NCBI RefSeq assembly: GCF_003086295.3
Contig: NC_092042.1
Coordinates: 44,886,137 to 44,950,136 of the forward strand
Origin: Arachis hypogaea
Lineage: Eukaryota; Streptophyta; Magnoliopsida; Fabales; Fabaceae
Reading direction: 5' to 3'
Length of the DNA: 64,000 nucleotides
Part shown: in pieces, positions 1 through 11,553 of the stretch
How positions within the stretch are numbered: the first letter of the stretch is position 1
Layout: every line of letters begins with the position of its first letter
Program-made: the position numbers and the translations under genes
The notes under the pieces: generated by a model
Databases searched by the model: none
Told to the model about the DNA's origin: nothing
The model's input: only the letters and a program-made list of their open reading frames with translations

Positions 1-60
1 ATATTAATGTTTTAGTCTCTTTGAATATATTATAGTAATTTTAATTAATCTCTTTGTATA

Positions 61-303
61 GAGACAACAATGAAGAAAACACGAGGACCTACACAATGCT
101 TGAAGATTCATGCAAGACAGTTGGAAGATAGAGAAGAAATTACTCTAGATATTGAAAGAGAGGCAATTGGTCCTACTGATGAAGCTGTAAACAACTTGAG
201 AAAATTTTTTTGCATAGTGGCAAGGAATTTAGATTTTTGTCCATTAATTTACACAAACTGGAAGGGAATTAAAGATAAAGAAGCTATTTGGGAATATGTT
301 CAA
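61..303 (+). pseudogene. Plant transposase (Transposase_24-like) exon fragment
   Basis: A frame from ATG at 70 reads MKKTRGPTQCLKIHARQ and later DFCPLIYTNWKGI and AIWEYVQ. I recognise this as the N-terminal region of the plant En/Spm-associated Transposase_24 family, a DNA-binding accessory or transposase-like protein of CACTA elements. It follows a possible splice acceptor (TTTGTATAG at about 60) and ends at a plausible donor (GTGAGA from 304), so it is probably an internal or first exon. No following exon is visible before the solo LTR. I see no internal stop in the exon, but without the rest of the gene it cannot be functional as it stands here. Confidence 0.55.
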
Positions 304-432
304 GTGAGAATATTAGTCTCGTTTTTTTTAGAAACTTAAGGAAATGTACACATATTTTATTCTTACTAGCAAATAATATAATGTAATTGTGGATCTTACA
401 ACAATTTTTATAAGTCAATTTTGATGGGAAAT

Positions 433-2056
433 TGATGCACGAAATTGTGATCATCAATGACGCCATCAACATGGTACGCTCAATTGCAATCTCAACTCTT
501 TATCACAACTTCGCACAACTAACCAGCAAGTGCACTGGGTCGTCCAAGTAATAAACCTTACGCGAGTAAGGGTCGATCCCACGGAGATTGTTGGTATAAA
601 GCAAGCTATGGTCATCTTGTAAATCTCAGTCAGGCGGATTCAAATGGTTATGGAGGATTAATAATTAAAAGATGAATAAAACATAAAATAAAGATAGAGA
701 TACTTATGTAATTCATTGGTGAGAATTTCAGATAAGCGTATGGACATGCTTTGTCCCTTCCGTCTCTCTGCTTTCCTACTGTCTTCATCCAATCCTTCTT
801 ACTCCTTTCCATGGAAAGCTGTATGTTGGGCATCACCGTTGTCGATGGCTACAGTCCCGTCCTCTCAGTGAAAATGTTCAACGCGCTCTGTCACAGCACG
901 GCTAATCATCTGTCGGTTCTCAATCAGGTTAGAATAGAATCCAGTGATTCTTTTGCGTCTGTCACTAACGCTCAGCCTTCAGGAGTTTGAAGCTCGTCAC
1001 AGCCATTCAATCCTCGAATCCTACTCAGAAAACCACAGACAAGGTTTAGACCTTCTGGATTCTCTTGAATGCCGCCATCAATTCTAGCTTATACCACGGA
1101 GATTCTGATTAAGGAATCCAAGAGATAAACATTCAAGCCTTGTTTGCTTGTAGAACGGAAGTGGTTGTCAGGCACACGTTCATAAGTGAGAATGATGATG
1201 AGCGTCACATAATCATCACATTCATCATGTTCTTGGGTGCAAATGAATATCTTAGAACAAGAATAAGCTGAATTGAATAGAAGAACAATAGTAATTGCAT
1301 TAACACTCGAGGTACAGCAGAGCTCCACACCTTAATCTATGGTGTGTAGAAACTCCACCGTTGAAAATACATAAGTGATAATGGTGATCATTGGCTTCGG
1401 CCCCATAGAGGGAACCAGAAGAACCAAGATGAAAATACAATAGCAAAAGGTCCTATTTATAGAGAACTAGTAGCTTAGGGTTTACAAAAATGAGTAAATG
1501 ACATAAAAATCCACTTCCGAGCCCACTTGGTGTGTGCTTGGGCTGAGCATTGAAGCTTCTATGTGTAGAGACTTTTCTTGGAGTTAAACGCCAGCTTTTG
1601 TGCCAGTTGGGGCGTTTAACTCCCACTTCTGTGCCAGTTCCGGCGTTTAACGCTGGGCAGTCTTGAGCTGATTTGGAACGCCGGTTTGGGCCATCAAATC
1701 TCGAGCAAAGTATAGACTATTATATATTGCTGGAAAACCCAGGATGTCTACTTTCTAACGCAATTGAGAGCGTGCCAATTGGGCGTCTGTAGCTCCAGAA
1801 AATCCACTTTGAGTGCAGGGAGGTCAGAATCCAACAACACTGCAGTCCTTTTCAGCCTCTGAATCAGATTTTTACTCAGGTCCCTCAATTTCAGCCAGAA
1901 AATACATGAAATCACAGAAAAACACACAAACTCATAGTAAAGTCCAAAAAAGTGAATTTTAAATAAAAACTAATAAAAATATAATAAAAATTAACTAAAA
2001 CCTACTAAAAACATACTCAAAACAATGCCAAAAGCGTATAAATTATCCGCTCATCA
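433..2056 (-). mobile_element. Solo LTR S1 (FIDEL-like Gypsy family)
   Basis: On the minus strand it runs TGATGAGCGGATA... to ...TTTCGTGCATCA. It is flanked by a perfect 5-bp duplication GAAAT (428-432 and 2057-2061) with no internal region, so it is a solo LTR left by LTR-LTR recombination. It holds the family hallmarks: GGCGTTTAAC palindromes (about 1580-1690) and the conserved U5 hairpin, here with loop GCGA (about 554-570). An antisense frame (751-990) is a chance frame shared with other LTR copies. Confidence 0.9.
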
Positions 2057-2109
2057 GAAATGTTCAATTATTTTTCTTTAGTGACTTGATTCAAATAGTT
2101 TAGATTATT

Positions 2110-2602
2110 TATTGACACTCAATAAAACCATTGCCAAAAACGACACCAATATTAATGCTTTAAAATCGTTGTCTTAAACGACTACAAAATGGTAATGGTA
2201 TTAAAATCGTTGCCAAAAAATGACACCAACAGTAACGCTTTAAAATCGTTGGCTTTATGAATAATAAAACTACAACAGTTTAAAATCGTTGCCTATTCAG
2301 TTATGATTTTAAACCGTTGGATCATGAAAGAGAACGGTTTAAAACCGTTGCTTATTGAGTAACAGTTCGAAACCGTTGTTTAAAATTTTCTTTCAAAACC
2401 GTTGTCTTTGCCAGTAACTTTAGCAACGATTTTTTTGTTACCGTTGCCTTAGGTAAAAAATCGTTGCCTTTGAGCATTGGCAACGACTGCATATACCACA
2501 GGTCAAAAACCGTTGCCAAAGCATTGCCCAAAGTTTTAAGAACGGTTTTTCAATCTACGACAATGATTTTTGACCGTAGCGAAAACCCTTATTTGTTGTA
2601 GT
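2110..2602. repeat. CACTA subterminal repeat array
   Basis: More than a dozen short units of the type AAAATCGTTGCC / AAACCGTTG occur in both orientations between about 2115 and 2580, ending at the degenerate terminal ATTTGTTGTAGT. Subterminal repeats of this kind bind the CACTA TnpA-type protein in known elements. The binding role here is inferred from family knowledge. Confidence 0.6.
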
Positions 2603-2603
2603 T

Positions 2604-4362
2604 ACTTGTTCTGGGTTGAAAGTTGATATACCTGAATAAGATGCAAGGGTTATGGTTTATCTCACCTGCTCCGGGTTAAAATTTTAAACCTGCATAGGTA
2701 AGATGCAAGGATTGTGGTTTGTCCCACTTGCTCTGGATTAAGTGCATATGGTGGCCTTGTTGTAAGACTCCAGATTTTTACAAAGTAAAATATGAGCTAT
2801 TTGAGATTTGAACTTTATTTTAGGAAAGACAAGAAAAATATTTAGAATAAAACCTGACACTTATCTTAAAGGTTTTGGCCCAAGATAGGGCCAACGAACC
2901 CAAAAATCAGATACGAACCCATATTAGGCCTAAGGCCAAGGTTTATAAGCCTTTAATCCTTCAAAATTCAGTACACTCCCCCTTCATTCACACACATTCA
3001 GCACAAAGAAGAGAGAACAGAGGAGAAGAGGAACCCTAGGTGCACTATTCACCACTTCACAAAATTGCTCATAACTTCCTAACCGTAGCTCCGATTAACG
3101 TGCCATTTATGGCCATGCGTCACTCTCCTCATTCTCTTCAATTCTATCTAAATATTATGGTGAGTAAATCTGAAATCACTGCTCCATTTTTGAATTCTTT
3201 CCTGTTTTGCATTTTTGGGGTATATGGTATTGAAATATTGTGATTTTGGTTCTTTAGTGGTACTCTAGCATGGATTCCAAGTGGGTTTCATCCTAAATTC
3301 GAATGGGATAAGAGTTTCTTGCTTGTTTTTAGTGTTTGATGTGATTGTGGAGCAATTGTTGAGGCTTGGTTGGCATTTAGCAAGCTTGGTTTGGTCGGAA
3401 AGAGAGAATTTAAAGGTTGAAAACTATCGTCAACAAGGTAGGTTTTTTTAAACCATTTTATTACCAGAAATTATTAGAAATTGATATCGATATGAAAATT
3501 ATATTTTTGGTGATTATGTGAGTCTCATGAATTGGTATGTTTGTTAATGATTGTGAATGGATAATTGTTGATGTGTTTGAATGATGAATTAGTGTAAATG
3601 TTGTGATATTAATTATCTCGTGATGAGCTATAGAATTGAATTGAATAAGGTTCGATGTGAGAATTTGGGTCTAAGACCGTATTTGAGTAAGTTTTGGTAA
3701 GTTTACATTAGGACAACATTGATTTGATGATATTGATAAAGGTTCAATATTTGCCTTGCTTGGATTTGTGAATTGGTATGATTACTGATTGGAATATAAA
3801 CTTGTAGGGAAATGAAGATTTGGTTTGGATTTGGTTGGGTTTAAGTATTGATATGAGCCATTGTGTATGGGAGATGATGGTTGAAAAAGGGATTGGAATG
3901 AGGAATGTTTAAAATTGATTTTTGTGAGGTTTGGCTGTTGATGAATTGGAAGATAATGTAGAGATAAAACTTGAGAATAAGGTGAAATTGGGTATTAATG
4001 ATTTTATAGATTGAAATGGATAGATACGTTTTATGTTGACCTATTTAGGGTAAGAAATTTGGCTATTTTGATCTTGAAAGAGTTAAAATAGAAGTTTTGT
4101 GAAAAGAGCATTATGCATAATTTTGGGTAAAAATGAGTTTTTGACCAACTTCGACGAGGCATAACTTGGGGCTCGGAGTTTGGATTTGAGTGAAATTGAT
4201 ATTGAATTAAAATTGGAGAAGAGATATCCAGAACAGTCCAAGAATGGGTGAAAAATGAATTTTGCACCAAAAGTTATGAGTTTTGTAAAATTGGGATTTA
4301 GAATTGAATTATGCAGAAGTTGCAAAACATTGGCGTCATGCATACACACAACTCATGCGTAC
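2604..4362 (+). mobile_element. Gypsy family K: 3' untranslated tail plus LTR (partial)
   Basis: From 2606 to 2733 there are two imperfect copies of a roughly 62-bp unit (each with GATGCAAGG and TGTGGTTT-like words). I associate this pattern with the 3' UTR of Tekay-like Gypsy elements. An LTR start TGTAAGACTCCAG follows at 2761. The LTR runs to 4362, where a second LTR of the same family begins. No coding frame is preserved. The small frames at 3040-3243 and 4031-4349 fall in LTR sequence and I do not regard them as genes. The end of this LTR and its target duplication are not visible. Confidence 0.5.
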
Positions 4363-4752
4363 TGTAAGAACCAGAAATTTTCGTGTAAAACCGTTTTAAT
4401 AAAATAATAATTTAATTGCTCGAAATAGGTTCAAAAATATTGAAGTGATATTTTGAAAATAAAAAGGTGAAATTTGAAATCAATGGATTTTTCTGAGTAG
4501 GAAAATGTATCTTTTGCAAAATATTTTTATAAAAATGTGTACCCGTGCTTAATTTGGTAGTACCGACTCTAGTCTGTTTGGTACCACATATCTTGAGAAA
4601 ATAAGATTTTGAAAATTGAATTTATTATTTTGAAAAGACAAAAATAATTTAGAATTGAAAACTGGGTACTAATCTTAAAGGTTTTGGCCCAAAGTGGGCC
4701 AAACAAACCTAAAACACTAATAGGTTGGACCTGGTCCAAACCGGGCCCAATG

Positions 4753-4797
<45 letters not shown>

Positions 4798-5128
4798 TGT
4801 TTAATGAGCTTTCAGCTCATTTTATCCCTAAAAACAAGAAAGGGAGTGCAGCTTTGAGAGAGAAGAGAGCAAAGGGTTTGGTCACTATTCATCCTCTACT
4901 TCCGGTCACCATAACTTGAGTTACGGAGTTCCGATTGACGAGCTATTTGCGACTACGTGAAACTCTTGTTGAGCTCTTCATTTATATCTAAACAAAGTGA
5001 TAAGCAACTCAAATCCCAAGCTCTAGTTTTTTGTTCTTTGACAAATTTGAGTTGTGGCTTTGTTAAATTGAGATTTTCATGGTTTTGTTTGTTTAAGGGT
5101 GATCTAGTATTGAAATATTGTTGGGTTT
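4363..5128 (+). mobile_element. Second, 3'-truncated LTR of family K
   Basis: It starts TGTAAGAACCAG, like the LTR at 2761. Both share the stretch around TTAAAGGTTTTGGCCCAA (about 4673 and 2866), the leader-like CACTATTCA region and the TGAAATATTG words. It appears inserted in, or tandem to, the first copy and is cut at about 5128 by the TRIM-like repeat. It contains a TA microsatellite. Confidence 0.5.
4756..4794. repeat. (TA)19 microsatellite
   Basis: Thirty-nine uninterrupted bases of alternating T and A inside the family K LTR. Likely length-polymorphic. Confidence 0.95.
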
Positions 5129-5325
5129 TATAACAGCCCAGACCACCCGCTAGCATGATATTGTCCGCTTTGGCACACAAGGCCTCACGGTTTTGCCTTT
5201 GACGATAGGGATGATAGCCGAAACCCCCCACACTCACTCATCAAAATGCGTCATGCTAGGGAGAGGTTTTCACACCCTTATAAGGCATGCTTCGTTCCCC
5301 TCCCCAACCGATATGGGACCTTACA
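5129..5325 (-). mobile_element. Short TRIM / solo-LTR-like repeat
   Basis: On the minus strand it begins TGTAAGGTCCCATATCGG, has CTTATAAGGGTGTG and CTCTCCCTAGCATGA, and ends GCTAGCGGGTGGTC...GGGCTGTTATA. I recognise this as a very common short plant repeat resembling the LTRs of terminal-repeat-in-miniature elements such as Cassandra. I cannot see the 5S-rRNA-like segment typical of Cassandra, so that assignment is uncertain. No clear target duplication is visible. Confidence 0.5.
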
Positions 5326-6303
5326 AAAGCTCTTTGCCCCAGCGGCGCTAAACGCCGAGATTGGTGTTTAGCGCAAGTATCGTGTTTTGATGCTCCACGG
5401 AAGACTTAGTTTTTGGTTTTTAATTCATTTTTAAATTAAGAAAATATAATTTTTAGGGTTTATAATTTTAATTTCAAATCAATTTGGATCAGATATAAAA
5501 TGAGAAAAGATTCATGTATTTGGGCTCTCTTCTCTTCTTCTTGGTCATTCCGTATTTTTCAGACTTTTACACCCCTAGGTTTTTCTCTGAGTCATGAGCA
5601 AATAAACCTCCTCCGTTAAGGTTAGGAGCTCTGTTATTTTAATGGATTAATACTATTGACACTCTTCTCTTAATCAATACACTGTTTTATTTTCAAGGAT
5701 TGATTTTGTTCTTCTTCCTAGGGATTAGAGTATATTGGAAGATAACTTTTTTTGTACTTGAATTCTTGTTGAATCTTGGAAACGTTAAATCACTTGAATA
5801 ACAACTTGAAATAAACTTCTCATAATTCTCTAATTGACTGGACTTAACGTGATACGTGACATATAATAATCTTATCTTTGGGTATTTAGGATTTATGTGG
5901 CTCATAAACTAGGATTGGACTTAAACTTCTAATTTAAATTAAGTTCCAAGGAATTAGTGGTTGGTTTGGTTAGAAGAGATTAAATTGCTAAGGAATTAGG
6001 GTTTAATCAGTTACGGATTGACATGAATAGAACCATTGCATGATTAAAGTGAGTGATAAGAACTATTAATCTGGAAATTTTCACTTACCGTTTATTACTT
6101 GCTTTCTTAAATTCTCTTATTCATTGCTTTATGATACTTGGAACACAAAACACTCAATTTGGCTTGTCTGGCTAGATTAATTATTCAATTATTGTTTCTT
6201 AATCCATTAATCCATGTGAGATCGACACTCATTCACTTGAGTTATTACTTTGTATGACCTGGTGCACTTGCGGGTTAGTTGTGGTATTCGAAAATCTGCA
6301 CCA
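5326..6303 (+). mobile_element. Element D 5' LTR (5'-truncated)
   Basis: The LTR ends ...AAAATCTGCACCA, followed by AGTTTT and a degenerate tRNA-Asp primer site. Sequence around CATGAGCAAATAAACCTCC and GTTAGGAGCTCTG (about 5594-5640) matches, in reverse, the LTRs of element B, so D and B belong to related families. Its 5' start is missing; the TRIM-like repeat abuts it. A U5 hairpin ACTCA/TGAGT is at 6227-6242. Confidence 0.65.
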
Positions 6304-6309
6304 AGTTTT

Positions 6310-6328
6310 TAGCGTCGTTGCCAGAGAT
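6310..6328 (+). other. Element D primer binding site, degenerate (tRNA-Asp)
   Basis: TAGCGTCGTTGCCAGAGAT differs at a few positions from TGGCGCCGTTGCCGGGGAT, the complement of the plant tRNA-Asp 3' end used by A. It sits 6 nt after the LTR's terminal CA. Bases 6329-6623 are an AT-rich untranslated leader with no frame. Confidence 0.65.
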
Positions 6329-6623
6329 TAACTGTGAATGACAACTACTCATTGCTTGATTACCTAGATTAGATGTTTTATTTCTTTAATTTGCATATTT
6401 TTCTTCTTTAATTTTTGAATTTTTTGTGTTAATTTTCCTTAGTTTTATTCATTTTATTTTCTTATTTTTCTTTTCTTTGTTCCAAAATTTTTCCTAGTTT
6501 TTGAAAATTCTTTTTCCTTTTATTTAGTTTATTTTATTTTATTTCTTTTGCATAGTTTACCTCACCGGGTATTTTCTTCACTCTGACGTAGAGATTTCCA
6601 CTTTTTCTTGTTTACTATTTTTT

Positions 6624-6770
6624 ATGAGTAGGAACAGGGACCAGTAACCTTTTCTTAATTTTGATCCTAAGATTGAAAGGACCATTAGAAGATGCCAATA
6701 GCAAGCTAGAGCTTATAGAGATATTGAAAGTCTCAAAGCCAATTTCGAAGAGGAAACTGAAGAAGTCACC
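6624..6770 (+). pseudogene. Element D gag, N-terminal piece
   Basis: From ATG at 6624 the frame reads MSRNRDQ, stop, then NFDPKIERTIRR and YRDIESLKANFEEETEEVT. This parallels the starts of gag in B (RRNRDKEHLLDFDPKPERT) and H (MSRSKDK...DPEPERTLKR). There are at least two in-frame stops. The frame is cut at 6770 by element C and resumes at about 46961, where MAPNKNDNVAIP follows. Confidence 0.8.
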
Positions 6771-8371
6771 TGATGACTGCGCATCATGTTGTGTTTTTCT
6801 ATGCTTTTTCATATCAAAATTTAATTAATCATGCTTAATTATTGAGTATTTTTGTGCTTAAGTCATAGATTACTTTCATCTCTTTTATTTGATCTATTTT
6901 GTAGAAAATAGTGGAAAAAGAAGTAAAAAGCACAAAACAATCATGAAAGAAGAAGGTGTGGCGTTAGTGGCCACGTTTATGCCACTAACGCTAATGTCAA
7001 CGTAGGCGAAGCAAAGAAGAGCAGCGTTAGTGGGTGGCGCCAGCGACAAGGGCTACAATGGCAAGATTGGAGATGTTAGTGGCCACGTCCGTGCCACTAA
7101 TGCCAGCAATAACGCTAGAGCAAGGAAGACTTGGGGTGTTAGTGGCAACGTTAGCGCCACTAACACCATTACTAATGCCTGCGACCCTTGGTAGCCTAAC
7201 CTTGTCTTCTTCAAAGGAGCATAACTTGAGCTAAAAAGCTCCAAATGAGATGATTCTAGTAGCATTGGAAATTAGGAATCTAGAGCTTTCCAAGCATATA
7301 TGGCACTACATGGTGAACACTAAATTTGAGGGAGAAAACCTGCCCTGAAAGAGCAAAGATGAACATGGTATCAACCTGTAGTAAGGACGGCTGACCTCTT
7401 CACCTTCCAAGGAGTATAATTTGAGCTACAAAACTTCAAATGATGTGCTTTTAAAGACAATGGAAAGTAGACATTCAAGGCTTTCCAATAATATATAATA
7501 TTATGGGGGTGGACATTAATTTTGAGCTTCAGAACCTGGCGATTATTAACGCCGTTAACACTGGCGTTAGTGGCAGTGTTAAGCACACTAACGCCAGCAA
7601 CAACGCCAGCGACCTTATTCCATTCAAAGGAGCATAACTTGAGTTACAGATTTTCAATTGAGGTACTTTCAGTTGCGTTAGAAAGTTGACATTCAAGGAT
7701 TTCCAGTGATGTATAATAGTTTATAGTGATCATGAAATTGGAGTACAAAGAATAGGCATCTTTAAGCCCCAAAAACACCAACTTCGGAGCAAGTCATAAC
7801 GTTAGTGTGACTAACGCCAGCACCAACGCCAAGCCACTCTGGACCTCAATTTGATGCACTTCTCTCACTCAAGTCCACTTTAAAGCTCAAGCAAATAAGC
7901 CCACAATTGTCAACCAATCAAGCCCACAAGAAGGATCTAGAATAGGAATTTTCATTTAACTATAATTTGCTTTTAATTTCATTTCAATTTGTAACTTAGG
8001 AAAGCCTATATATAGTTATTAGATTTCACAAGGGATGGAATACAACACCACTGGGAGGGGTCTTCGGACTCTTCCTTCCATACTTCTTTTCTCCTCCACT
8101 TTCTTTCATACCCACTTTTGTAAATATTTTAGTTTCCTTACCATTTACTTTCTTGCACTTTATTGCTTTCCTTTACTTTCATGTCATTTACATTTCTTGT
8201 TGATTATCTCTTAATTATGATTGTCTAACTAGAATAATCAATCAACTATTGCTTGCTTAATCCATTAATCTCTGTGGGATTCAATCTCACTCTATTGTGA
8301 GTTTTTACTTGACGACAAATTCGGTATACTTGCCGAAGGAAGTTTGTAGAGATACAAAATTCCACGTATCA
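6771..8371 (+). repeat. Element C 5' LTR
   Basis: It runs from TGATGACTGCGCAT to ...TTCCACGTATCA. It carries several palindromic units of the form GTTAGTGGC...GCCACTAACGCC (about 6961-7170 and 7560-7830) and a U5 hairpin CTCAC/GTGAG (8286-8301). Compared with the 3' LTR it lacks roughly 590 bp between TTTTAG (about 8131) and TTTCCTTACC, so this copy carries an internal deletion. Confidence 0.9.
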
Positions 8372-8377
8372 AGTTTA

Positions 8378-8396
8378 TGGCGCTGTTGCCGGGGAT
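8378..8396 (+). other. Element C primer binding site (tRNA-Asp)
   Basis: TGGCGCTGTTGCCGGGGAT, one base from the complement of the plant tRNA-Asp 3' end, lies 6 nt after the LTR. Confidence 0.85.
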
Positions 8397-8569
8397 TAAT
8401 TGTGATTAACAAACTACCGGTCGGCTGATTACCTAAATTAGACATTTTTCTTTTGTTTTTGTTTATTTGATTTCTTTTGTTTCTTTATTTTCTTTTGCTA
8501 ACTAACTTTTTATGTTATTGCCTCACTGGGAATTTCCTCAATTGTGACAAGAGAAATTCCAATCTCTAT

Positions 8570-9667
8570 TGTCTTGGTGATTATGTTAGTTACAGAGAAT
8601 TTGCAAGAAAGAAGGGAGTATCCATCATATTTTGGTCAATCAAATTTCATTGGAAATTTTCCACCACCACAGAATGATTCACGTTATTATGCTCATAGTG
8701 GGTAGGAATATCAAGAATATGAAATGGAGTACTTCCCAGAGCCACAAAATGGTCCATATTTTGATGAAATTGATCACTACTCAAGTTGTAGCGGGAAAGA
8801 TCAAAATCAAATAGATTGCACTCATTCATACCCCATTTATCAAGAGCCATCACCTCTTAATTATTCAACTTCACCTCCTAGTTTTACATGTCCAAATTCT
8901 TCATCACTTGAGCATGCCTCATTACAAGATTCCTTCCCAAATCAATACAATCATTTCACCACCCACAAAATTCATTCCACTATACACATAACTCTTTTCA
9001 TAATCCACAAAACCCATATCATTACCCACAAGAGTCATATCACTCTCAGAACATGCAACCACAAAACAACCAATTCCATTCACAAGCCAACTTCAACCAA
9101 CCATCATAACCTACACAACCTCCCTTAGATAGACTTGCTAGGATTGAACTCTTCCTTGAAGAACTTATAAAGGAAAACGAAAGATTTATAGAGGAAGAGA
9201 AAATAGCAAAAATGGACCATGAAGAAAAAATGAGACAGTTAGCACAACCCTATAATGGAGAATTAACCGATCTCTTTCCTTGGCTAAGGGAAGAATACAA
9301 TAACACAAGAGGAGTAGTGCTAAGCAAGGAGGATGAAGATCAAATGATGGGTCCAAGGGAGGAATTGGAAGAACAAGAAAAAGAGGCACCCATACCAAGT
9401 GAGATTCCAATGAAGGAGGAGGAGGTTGTGAGAGTATATAAGCCTAGGGCCCCATATCCACAGAGGCTACTTAAGGTTACAAGGCAACATGCAAACTCAC
9501 TCCCAAAAGACTCAATGCAAAATCATACAGAAAAAAGGGAGGAAGTCAATCAAAGGAGTCCACACTCCAATGAAACAGAGAGTTGCATAAAGGGTGAGCT
9601 TATTGAACCACTAATTCAAGAAGCTCTTGATGAAGAGGATGCTCCAACCACAACACCCAAGTCTTGA
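8570..9667 (+). pseudogene. Element C internal ORF, degenerate gag-like remnant
   Basis: Open stretches 8724-9128 and 9212-9667 lie in different frames, and a stop (TAG near 8700) precedes the first. The first part is Y/P/N/Q-rich; the second is glutamate-rich and contains YKPRAPYPQRLLK. This matches the linker before protease in A (EYKAKMPYPQKL) and B (EYKPKMPYPQKL). No capsid core, protease, RT or integrase is present. I read it as the remnant of a gag-derived frame from which capsid and protease have been lost. The composition resembles the ORF of the second E element (61025-62248). Confidence 0.55.
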
Positions 9668-9954
9668 TATCAAAGAAGTGAATGTAATAAAGACAAGCAC
9701 TAAAAAGAGGATTGTGACCAGGCTACAAAGGACAACATCCATGAACAAGAAGAGGTCAACAACAAACAATCCCCCCTAACCCAACAAGCAATTTCACTCA
9801 AACTAACAACAAAAGAAAACTTGCTAGGAGGCACTCAAAACATGGGACATTAACTAGATCCTCCTTCCCCTTGAGGTCATTCCTCTTAACCAATTGGAAG
9901 AAGAGGAAAAAAGTTGTGAATAACATGCCAATCTAATGACATTAAAAGAGCGCT

Positions 9955-9971
9955 TGTTGGGAGACCCAACA
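9955..9971 (+). other. Element C post-ORF hairpin
   Basis: TGTTGGG/CCCAACA, a 7-bp perfect stem with loop AGA, preceded by GAGCGCTTG. It is the counterpart of the AGGCAA-loop hairpins of A, B, F and H. Confidence 0.7.
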
Positions 9972-10156
9972 GTAGGTAACATTTTCTTTCCTTGCTTAGT
10001 TTACTTTCAAATAATTTGACATATGATTGCATTCTAAGATTGGTGTTGCCATGCAACAATTTGGTTTTCAATCTTCACTAGGTACTTGCATCATTCTAAA
10101 ATAAAAGTGTCACACTAAGTTTGGTGTTGCCACTTATCCTTTATGCAATGTATCAT
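9972..10156 (+). other. Element C 3' non-coding region, part 1
   Basis: No frame. Two TAAGNTTGGTGTTGCC words occur at about 10036 and 10116. The region is cut at 10156 by element B and resumes at 43540. Confidence 0.6.
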
Positions 10157-11553
10157 TGGTGTGGTGATTTTACAACCACAGACTAACCGGCAAGTGCACC
10201 GGGTCGTACCAAGTAATACGAGGGTCGATCCCACGAGGATTGATGGATCAAGCAACAATAGTTGATTGATGAGCTTAGTCAGGCAAACAGAAAATGATTT
10301 TGAGATGTTCAAAAGGTTTAAGTTGAAAATATCAAAAGGCAGGCACGCAAGTAAATAAGTTGAAAATAAAATATTGGAGAAACAGTTAAGGTTTCAGAGT
10401 TATCTATTTTTCTGGATTAACTTTTCTCACTAACTATTTTAATCATGTAGGATTTAATTTATGACAAACTATATATGACTAGACCCTAATTCCTTAGACC
10501 TTTCTAGTCTCCTCTAAAATTCGTCAACAGCCAATTCCTTGGTAAATTAATTCCAATTAGAGGGTGATGATCAAATTCTAGTTTATATGCCACAAAAACT
10601 CTAATTACCCAAAAATAAAAGGATTATATGTCATGTATCCCGTTTAATCCAGATAATTAAAATTTAGGAGAATATGTTTTCAAGCTATTGTTCAAGTAAA
10701 GATCTTTTCCAAGTTTTACAAGAACTCAAATAGAAAGAGGGTCATACTTCCGTTCCACCCAAATTCATAAGATAAAGAGCGAAAACAATTCTTAAATTAT
10801 AAATCCATACATGAATTAAAATAGAAAAAGCAATAAAATCAATCCATACAAATAGACAGAGCTCCTAACCTTAATAATGGAGGATTAGTTGCTCATGGTT
10901 CAGAGAAGAAAATAAGGATTCTGATAAAATGTACAGAGTTCCAATCTGATGGCCTCCTTAAGTTAACTAATGGAATCCCTTTTTATAACTAATCCTAATA
11001 AATTTTAAATCTAATTATCTAAAATTAAAAATAATATCTTTTCCTAAAAATAAGATTTGAATTTAAATTAGAATAATCAGCAGGTCTTCAGTTGATGGGT
11101 GGGGACCATATGTTTTGTCCATTCTGCAGCTTCTAATATGTGTTTTCTAGGTTGAAAACTGGGTCAAAACAGCCCAGAAATCGCCCCCAGCATTTTTTCT
11201 GTGTTTTCTGCACGTGGCGCATGTCACGCGTACGCGTCAGTCACGCACACGCATCGATGGTCTTTTTCGCAAGTCACGCGGACACGTCGGTCATGCGCAC
11301 GCATCACCATGGAAAGCTCTAAATCACGCATACGCGTCACTCACACGTATGCGTCGCTCCTCGCTACTAGCTCCTTTTGTTCTTGTACTGCAGAAACTCC
11401 ATCAAAACCAGCCGAATGCTACCTAAAATAAACAAAATCGCAAAAGACTCAAAGTAGCATCCATATTGGCTAAAAGATAATTAATTCTTTATTAAACTCA
11501 ACAAATTAGATGCAAATTCACTAGGAAAAGATAGGAATGATGCTCACGCATCA
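10157..11553 (-). repeat. Element B 3' LTR
   Basis: On the plus strand it reads TGGTGTGGTGATTTTAC... to ...CTCACGCATCA. It includes a CpG-rich run of ACGCGTACGCGT-type palindromes (11218-11350) in otherwise AT-rich DNA. It has lost the dozen bases that form the U5 hairpin in the 5' copy (see 32913-32928). Confidence 0.9.

Larger units (their letters stand above)
1..2602 (+). mobile_element. CACTA (En/Spm) transposon, right part, left end outside window
   Basis: The left side carries an exon resembling the plant Transposase_24/En-Spm associated family (61-303). The right side (2110-2602) is an array of short GTTG-containing subterminal repeats and ends at ATTTGTTGTAGT, the reverse complement of the usual CACTACAACAAAT terminus with its last base changed. 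These two features together support a CACTA element. Its left terminus and 3-bp target duplication lie outside the window. A solo LTR (433-2056) interrupts it. Bases 304-427 and 2062-2110 are AT-rich element sequence with no frame I can support. Confidence 0.6.

Noticed and set aside
751..990. Antisense LTR frame recurring in many copies
   Set aside because: Interrupted in several equally conserved LTRs and ending at different points; treated as a by-product of a conserved RNA/LTR block and noted only as a finding to test.
4756..4794. TA run as an origin or AT-hook site
   Set aside because: A plain dinucleotide microsatellite within an LTR; nothing else supports a function.
5129..5325. 5S rRNA-bearing Cassandra element
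   Set aside because: The ends look Cassandra-like but I could not see the 5S-like promoter segment, so I call only a TRIM-like repeat.
11140..11431. Three overlapping plus-strand frames in the LTR of B
   Set aside because: Same cause: CpG palindrome repeats leave several frames open; no similarity to known proteins.
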